From Salaquimonas sp041736675 (GTDB taxonomy: Bacteria > Pseudomonadota > Alphaproteobacteria > Rhizobiales > Rhizobiaceae): a stretch of 64,000 nt of DNA. The stretch covers positions 8,539 through 72,538 of the forward strand of contig JBGSTD010000065.1 of the NCBI GenBank assembly GCA_041736675.1, given 5' to 3'. The notes beneath the pieces were generated by a model. It was not told where the DNA came from and searched no databases. It saw nothing but the letters and a program-made list of their open reading frames with translations. Both the position numbers and the translations under genes were made by a program. Shown here piece after piece: positions 59,462 to 64,000 of the stretch (its first letter is position 1; each line of letters starts with the position of its first letter).

Positions 59462-60475
59462 TTACATTTTTGAAGCGGCTTCCAGTGCTGCCTTGTTCAC
59501 GGCACTGTCATAAGTGTCACGAGCAGCCGGAATATTGCCTTGGGTGACGAAGAAATCGCCTACGCCCTTGAGGAAGGTCTGCGTGCCTCCGCCCAGCCAG
59601 TCAGCGGAGAGCTGATCAGTCACTGACGGGAATTGGAAACCGGCCAAGGTTTCCTTGGTAGCAGCTTCATCCATACCGGCATCCTTGGCGAGAACCGGGA
59701 TCATTTCAGCAGCCTTGTCGCCGCCGGCATTCCACATGGCGTTCATTTCCGCTGTCACAGCGAGGAATTTTGCCAGAAGGTCAGCGTTTTCAGCAGCAAA
59801 CTCTGCAGTAACTGAGGTAACATCATAGACGGAAATGCCGATGGCGGCCTTTTCAGCGCCTGTAAGCAATACATTGCCATACTCTTTCATACGACGTAGC
59901 GAACCGCCCCAGCCGCAAGCCATGTCAACAGCAGCCGTGCCAATTGCCGCCGCACCATCCGGTGGAGCCATGTCGACAACTTCCATTTTGGATACATCAA
60001 CGCCAAAATGTTCCATCTGCTTGAGGAACCCGTAATGAGCGGCGGTACCAACCGGCACAGCAACTTTCTTGCCTTCGAGTTCCTTTACGTTTTCCTTGGT
60101 GATTTCCTGGCTGGAATGGACCACACAGTTGTCGTTCTCGTTATAAACAACGGCAATATCGGCGACCTGCAAATCCTGTCCGGCGGAAGTGGCAACGACG
60201 AAAGGCGGCACGCCTTGGGAAACGGAGATATGGATATCACCGGAAGCCATTGCCGCGGACATTGCTGTCCCTGCATCAAAGGATTTCCAGTTGACCTTTA
60301 CTCCAAGTTTTTCCTCATAGATGCCTTTTACTTTTGCGTATTGAAACGGCATCGGCCATTCAAGGAAATAGGCTACGTTAAGTTCCTTGAGGTGACTTGC
60401 AGCCTGGGCTGCCGAGGCTCCGGCAAGTACGCTCACTGCGGCAACACTGCCTAAAAGTAGTTTAGAAAATTTCAT
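59462..60475 (-). CDS. tauA: Taurine ABC transporter substrate-binding protein
   Basis: A 337-residue periplasmic protein with signal peptide LLLGSVAAVSVLAGASAAQAA. It has the TauA-type segments LNVAYFLEWPMPFQYAKVKG, GVKVNWKSFDAGTAMSAAMASGDIHIS and GKKVAVPVGTAAHYGFLKQMEHFGV. GGGAG precedes the start. It leads tauABC, and xsc is upstream on the same strand. Confidence 0.92.
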   Translation of the reverse strand: MKFSKLLLGSVAAVSVLAGASAAQAASHLKELNVAYFLEWPMPFQYAKVKGIYEEKLGVKVNWKSFDAGTAMSAAMASGDIHISVSQGVPPFVVATSAGQDLQVADIAVVYNENDNCVVHSSQEITKENVKELEGKKVAVPVGTAAHYGFLKQMEHFGVDVSKMEVVDMAPPDGAAAIGTAAVDMACGWGGSLRRMKEYGNVLLTGAEKAAIGISVYDVTSVTAEFAAENADLLAKFLAVTAEMNAMWNAGGDKAAEMIPVLAKDAGMDEAATKETLAGFQFPSVTDQLSADWLGGGTQTFLKGVGDFFVTQGNIPAARDTYDSAVNKAALEAASKM

Positions 60476-60491
60476 TTTACTCTCCCGTTAA

Positions 60492-60508
60492 GACCGGAGC
60501 GGCCGGTC
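60492..60508 (-). other. Hairpin in the tauA leader
   Basis: A GACCGG / CCGGTC stem with a 5-nt loop lies just upstream of the tauA ribosome-binding site. It could be an operator or a leader structure affecting translation. Confidence 0.4.
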
Positions 60509-60806
60509 GTTGTGCAATATAAACCAGATTAAATGGCTGTGGGAAGAGACATGACCCGAAACACCAGGAGAAACCGGCCCATCAGGATGCTATCCGACAT
60601 AACCCAACCCAAATTGTCCTCCCAAACAATCAGCGATTTTCGCATGTTTATTAGAAAGCATGTGCCATACAAATCTTAGAACCAGTTTGCATGTGCCCAT
60701 GATACCAAAGCGGCTGACTCAGATATTCGCCGGTTGGTTAGCAGGCCATCGGCCATGCCCGGCAAGAAGAACCTTGGGACCGGTACCAAAGCCCGGTCCC
60801 ATCTGG
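60509..60806. other. Intergenic region between xsc and tauA
   Basis: About 300 bp hold the xsc terminator candidate and must hold the tauA promoter. Only short frames without ribosome-binding sites are present; no recognised operator. Confidence 0.4.
60765..60800 (-). terminator. Possible terminator after xsc
   Basis: A GGGACCGG / CCGGTCCC stem with a 9-nt loop, 7 bp past the xsc stop. The following bases are only moderately T-rich (AAGGTTCTTCTTG on the minus strand), so termination may be partial. Confidence 0.55.
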
Positions 60807-62585
60807 TCATGCCCCCTGCTGCACCCGCATGTCCTTGCTGTCGATACCGGCAACAGAAACTGGCTTTTTCATCGCATCGCGGCGGAAAGGCTCGCCAAGC
60901 TCCTGGTTCAGCACGCATTCAATAAAGGTTGTTTCGCCGCGTTTCATCTGTCCTTCAATTGCGTCTTCAAGCGCTGCGGACAATTGGTCCATACCGCGAA
61001 CCTGAATGCCTTTCAGGCCGCATGCTTCGGCGATCTTTGCATATTCCACGCCAAGATTGAGTTCCGTGCCGACAAAGTTGTCATCGAACCAGAGAGTTGT
61101 GTTGCGTTTTTCAGCGCCCCACTGGTAGTTGCGGAAAATCACCATGGTAATCGGCGGCCAATCGTTGCGGCCGCATGAGGTCATTTCATTCATCGAAATT
61201 CCAAAGGCGCCATCACCGGCAAAACCGACGACTGGAACGTCCGGGCGGCCAATCTTTGCGCCCAAAATGGCAGGGAAACCATATCCGCAGGGACCAAAGA
61301 GGCCGGGCGCAAGATATTTTCGGCCTTCATCGAATGTCGGATAGGCATTGCCGATGGCACAGTTGTTTCCGATGTCGGAAGAAATGATGGCGTTTTTCGG
61401 CAGCACCTGTTGAATGGCGCGCCATGCCATGCGAGGGCTCATGCGGTCCGGTTCACGGTCACGGGCGCGTTCATTCCAGTTGGTACCTGGATCGTCATCC
61501 TCGTGATCCATTGACGACAGCAGTTGAAGCCAGGCTGACTTTGTCTGGTGAACGAGAGCTTCGCGCTCCTTGCGGCCCTTGCTTCCGGCAGATGATGGCA
61601 GCTTCTCGAGAATTTGTTCGGCTACCAATTTTGCATCGCCCTGAATTGCGACTGAAACCTTCTTGGTCAGACCGATCCTGTCGGAGTTGATGTCTACCTG
61701 AATGATTTTTGCATTTTTGGGCCAATAGTCGATGCCATAGCCGGGAAGGGTAGAAAACGGGTTCAGACGCGTTCCAAGGCAAAGGACGACATCAGCCTTG
61801 GCAATCAGTTCCATCGCTGCCTTCGAACCGTTGTAGCCGAGCGGCCCGACTGACAACGGGTGCGAGCCGGGAAAGGCATCATTGTGCTGATAGCCGCAGC
61901 AAACGGGGGCGGACAGTTTTTCGGCGAGCGCAGCCGAGGCGGGGATTGCTCCTGCAAGTACCACTCCTGCACCGTTCAAGATAACCGGAAACTCGGCCTC
62001 GGCCAACAATTTGGCGGCATCTTCGATGGCCTGCCTTCCACCAGCAGGGCGCTCCAGACGCACGATTTGCGGCAATTCAATATCAATGACCTGTGTCCAA
62101 TAATCGCGCGGTACGTTGATCTGGGCGGGGGCCGAAAAGCGGAAGGCGTTTTCAATAACGCGGTTCAGAACTTCGGCCATTCGGGAAGGGTCGCGCACTT
62201 CTTCCTGATAGCAGACCATGTCTTCGAACAGTTTCATCTGTTCGATTTCCTGAAAACCGCCTTGGCCAATCGTCTTGTTGGCTGCTTGCGGGGTTACCAG
62301 CAAAAGGGGAGTGTGGTTCCAATAGGCTGTTTTCACAGGGGTGACGAAATTGGTAATGCCAGGACCGTTTTGAGCGATCATCATCGACATCTTGCCGGTC
62401 GCCCTTGTATATCCATCGGCGGACATGCCCGCATTGCATTCATGGGCGCAGTCCCAGAACTTGATCCCGGCTTTGGGGAAAAGGTCGGAAATCGCCATCA
62501 TGGCAGATCCGATAATGCCGAATGCATGTTCGATGCCGTGCATCTGCAACACTTTTACAAAGGCTTCTTCTGTCGTCATTTTCAT
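60807..62585 (-). CDS. xsc: Sulfoacetaldehyde acetyltransferase
   Basis: A 592-residue thiamine-diphosphate enzyme converting sulfoacetaldehyde and phosphate to acetyl phosphate and sulfite. The N-terminus TTEEAFVKVLQMHGIEHAFGIIGSAMM is typical of Xsc. The TPP-binding segment is FAGDGAFGISMNEMTSCGRN (near residue 450). DPGTNWNERARDREPDRMSPR also fits the family. It is next to tauABC, so taurine is the likely source of its substrate. No taurine aminotransferase/dehydrogenase or pta gene is within the window. Confidence 0.95.
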   Translation of the reverse strand: MKMTTEEAFVKVLQMHGIEHAFGIIGSAMMAISDLFPKAGIKFWDCAHECNAGMSADGYTRATGKMSMMIAQNGPGITNFVTPVKTAYWNHTPLLLVTPQAANKTIGQGGFQEIEQMKLFEDMVCYQEEVRDPSRMAEVLNRVIENAFRFSAPAQINVPRDYWTQVIDIELPQIVRLERPAGGRQAIEDAAKLLAEAEFPVILNGAGVVLAGAIPASAALAEKLSAPVCCGYQHNDAFPGSHPLSVGPLGYNGSKAAMELIAKADVVLCLGTRLNPFSTLPGYGIDYWPKNAKIIQVDINSDRIGLTKKVSVAIQGDAKLVAEQILEKLPSSAGSKGRKEREALVHQTKSAWLQLLSSMDHEDDDPGTNWNERARDREPDRMSPRMAWRAIQQVLPKNAIISSDIGNNCAIGNAYPTFDEGRKYLAPGLFGPCGYGFPAILGAKIGRPDVPVVGFAGDGAFGISMNEMTSCGRNDWPPITMVIFRNYQWGAEKRNTTLWFDDNFVGTELNLGVEYAKIAEACGLKGIQVRGMDQLSAALEDAIEGQMKRGETTFIECVLNQELGEPFRRDAMKKPVSVAGIDSKDMRVQQGA

Positions 62586-62914
62586 GGCGTAATTTCTCCT
62601 CGTGAATTTCGATTTCCAATGCTCGCTCCAGCTGAATTGCGATTGGTTATTTCACAAAGACTGGCTCAATTGGTTGCATCTTTTGTAGGAATAATCTGGT
62701 CCAAGCGGTTAGTGCCAGTTGATTTCAAGCGTCAAGCCAAACCCGGAAATTTCGGTTTTTTGTAAAAAATTGAGACTTTCCGGCACAATTTGTCTTATTA
62801 ATGCATTGCTTGGCTGGTGCAGGCAATGGCGAAATAGGCAGTTCCAATTTATCTCAGATTGCTTGAGGTTGAAGCCAGTTCGGTTATAACAGACTTTTTG
62901 GGTTGGGGAAAAAC
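62586..62914. promoter_or_regulatory. Divergent control region, xsc / flavin monooxygenase
   Basis: A 329-bp region between divergent genes, AT-richer than the genes. A short hairpin AACCCG / CGGTT followed by TTTTTT lies near 62742-62760 on the plus strand. No gene is supported. Confidence 0.45.
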
Positions 62915-64000
62915 ATGCAAAACAAACGGGTATTGATCGCAGGCGGCGGCATTGGCGGGCTGGCGATGGCATTGACCCTTCACCAGATCGGGGTGCCATG
63001 CACCGTCTTTGAAAGCGTGCGCGAATTGAAGCCGCTGGGTGTCGGCATCAATATCCAGCCCAATGCGGTGCGTGAACTGCTTGACCTTGGCATCAGTCTG
63101 GATGATCTCGACAGTGTCGGCCTGCCTGCCAAAGAGTGGGCGCTGGTCGGCCTCAACGGCAACGACATCTACTCCGAGACACGCGGCACGCTGGCTGGCT
63201 GCAACTGGCCGCAATATGCTGTCCATCGCGGCCAATTTCACATGATGCTCTTCGCCAAGGTGCTTGAGCGGCTCGGCGTTGACAATGTGCGGACCGGATG
63301 CCGTGTTGCCAGCTACCGAAATACCAGCGACGGCGTTATTGCCGAAATCGAACACGCCGACGGCACTTTCAGCAAAGAGGCCGGAGCGATCCTGATCGGC
63401 GCTGATGGCCTTCACTCGCGGGTGCGGGCGCAAATGCATCCCGATCAGGCGCCCATCCATTGGGGCGGGGCGGTGATGTGGCGGGGCACCAGTCCCGGCG
63501 TGCCCGTGCGCAGCGGCGCGTCCTTTGTCGGCCTTGGCACCCACCGCCACCGCCTTGTGTTCTATCCGATTTCCCCTGTTGACCCTGCAACCGGTCTTGC
63601 CCAGATCAACTGGATTGCCGAGGTCACCTTTGACGAAGCAGCCGAAGCCCACGAAAAGAACTGGTTCAAGCCGGTGGAAATCAGTGACTTCATCCACCAT
63701 TTCGAGGACTGGACCTATGACTGGCTGGACGTTCCGGCGCTGATCAAAAAGGCCGACATGGCCTATGAAAACCCGATGATCGACCGCGACCCGGTTGCAA
63801 CCTGGCACGATCAGCGCGTGATCCTGATCGGCGATGCGGCACATCCGATGTATCCGACAGGTTCCAACGGCGCCAGCCAGGCGATTGTCGATGCGCGCAA
63901 CCTTGGAGCATCCTTCATCGCCCACGGCGTCAACGAACTGGCGCTCGGCGAGTTCGACAAAAAGCATTGCGGCCCGGTCTCGGCGGTCGTTCTGCGCAAC
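62915..64000 (+). CDS. FAD-dependent aromatic-type monooxygenase, PhzS-like (3' partial)
   Basis: The frame is open from ATG 62915 to the window end (362 codons, no stop), so the C-terminus is missing. The FAD motif GGGIGGLAMALTLHQIG is at the N-terminus, then INIQPNAVRELLDLG, the DG motif GADGLHSRVRAQ and the GD motif LIGDAAHPMYPTGSNGASQA. These mark group A flavin monooxygenases of the PhzS/salicylate hydroxylase type. Substrate unknown. It is divergent from xsc. Its codons are more G/C-rich than those of its neighbours. Confidence 0.9.
   Translation, partial: MQNKRVLIAGGGIGGLAMALTLHQIGVPCTVFESVRELKPLGVGINIQPNAVRELLDLGISLDDLDSVGLPAKEWALVGLNGNDIYSETRGTLAGCNWPQYAVHRGQFHMMLFAKVLERLGVDNVRTGCRVASYRNTSDGVIAEIEHADGTFSKEAGAILIGADGLHSRVRAQMHPDQAPIHWGGAVMWRGTSPGVPVRSGASFVGLGTHRHRLVFYPISPVDPATGLAQINWIAEVTFDEAAEAHEKNWFKPVEISDFIHHFEDWTYDWLDVPALIKKADMAYENPMIDRDPVATWHDQRVILIGDAAHPMYPTGSNGASQAIVDARNLGASFIAHGVNELALGEFDKKHCGPVSAVVLRN

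Noticed and set aside
1..64000. Insertion sequences, phage genes, CRISPR arrays, tRNA or rRNA genes
   Set aside because: No transposase, integrase or spacer-repeat pattern was seen, and no cloverleaf or rRNA sequence was recognised by eye; a dedicated tRNA search was not possible.

Overview
The window looks like the chromosome of a free-living, probably marine, member of the Hyphomicrobiales (Alphaproteobacteria). The best marker is the complete block acpXL-fabZXL-fabF2XL-fabF1XL-adhXL-lpxXL (about 35.5-41.2 kb). It makes the 27-hydroxyoctacosanoic acid of rhizobial-type lipid A and is essentially restricted to this order. A NuoE-type helix-hairpin-helix domain, a DUF1127 protein and mid-range G+C fit as well. 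I see no tRNA, rRNA, insertion sequence, prophage or CRISPR array.

Layout. 0-2.1 kb: end of a dual-ATPase peptide ABC gene with an unusual C-terminal fusion. 2.3-6.9 kb: two small membrane proteins, an MscS channel, and mnmD divergent from an MnmC2-like oxidase. 7-11.7 kb: a dimethylglycine dehydrogenase-like flavoprotein, a NAGPA-like secreted protein and a GlxA/GbdR-type regulator. 11.8-15.4 kb: a 44-residue small gene, a HAD hydrolase, a DUF1127 protein, a LysR regulator and an Ldh-family oxidoreductase. 15.4-27 kb: a corrinoid/folate methyl-transfer island. 27-35.5 kb: a candidate small RNA, a TerB-like protein, a peptide ABC transporter with an M20 peptidase, and an L,D-transpeptidase. 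35.5-41.2 kb: the VLCFA/lipid A operon. 41.6-52 kb: an orphan binding protein, a cupin regulator and a second methylamine-type operon with another MttB homologue. 52-55 kb: a DMT exporter, a small membrane protein and choline sulfatase. 55-62.6 kb: an enoyl-CoA hydratase, an aminotransferase, and taurine transport with sulfoacetaldehyde acetyltransferase. The window ends inside a PhzS-like flavin monooxygenase gene.

The most interesting content is a two-locus set for demethylating quaternary or methylated amines in what appears to be an aerobe. Locus 1 (15.4-27 kb) has an MttB homologue without pyrrolysine, a corrinoid protein, a pterin methyltransferase, a RACo-type corrinoid reactivator, MetF plus a MetV-like partner, a DUF1638 protein, a 'virulence factor' family protein, two MaoC proteins, an Fe-S protein and a betaine-homocysteine methyltransferase. 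Locus 2 (43.8-52 kb) has two DMGDH/sarcosine dehydrogenase-like flavoproteins, a homocysteine methyltransferase, a PEP mutase/isocitrate lyase-like protein and a second MttB homologue, but no corrinoid protein of its own. A plausible scheme, inferred, is this: BetC releases choline from choline sulfate; a betaine is demethylated once by MttB via the corrinoid protein to methyl-tetrahydrofolate, or by Bmt to methionine; MetF/MetV oxidises methyl-tetrahydrofolate; and the GcvT-domain flavoproteins remove further methyl groups. Two further patterns tie the set together. Several of its enzymes carry Arg/Gly-rich tails opposite a very acidic corrinoid protein, and near-identical palindromes precede the pterin methyltransferase and bmt genes at the same distance.
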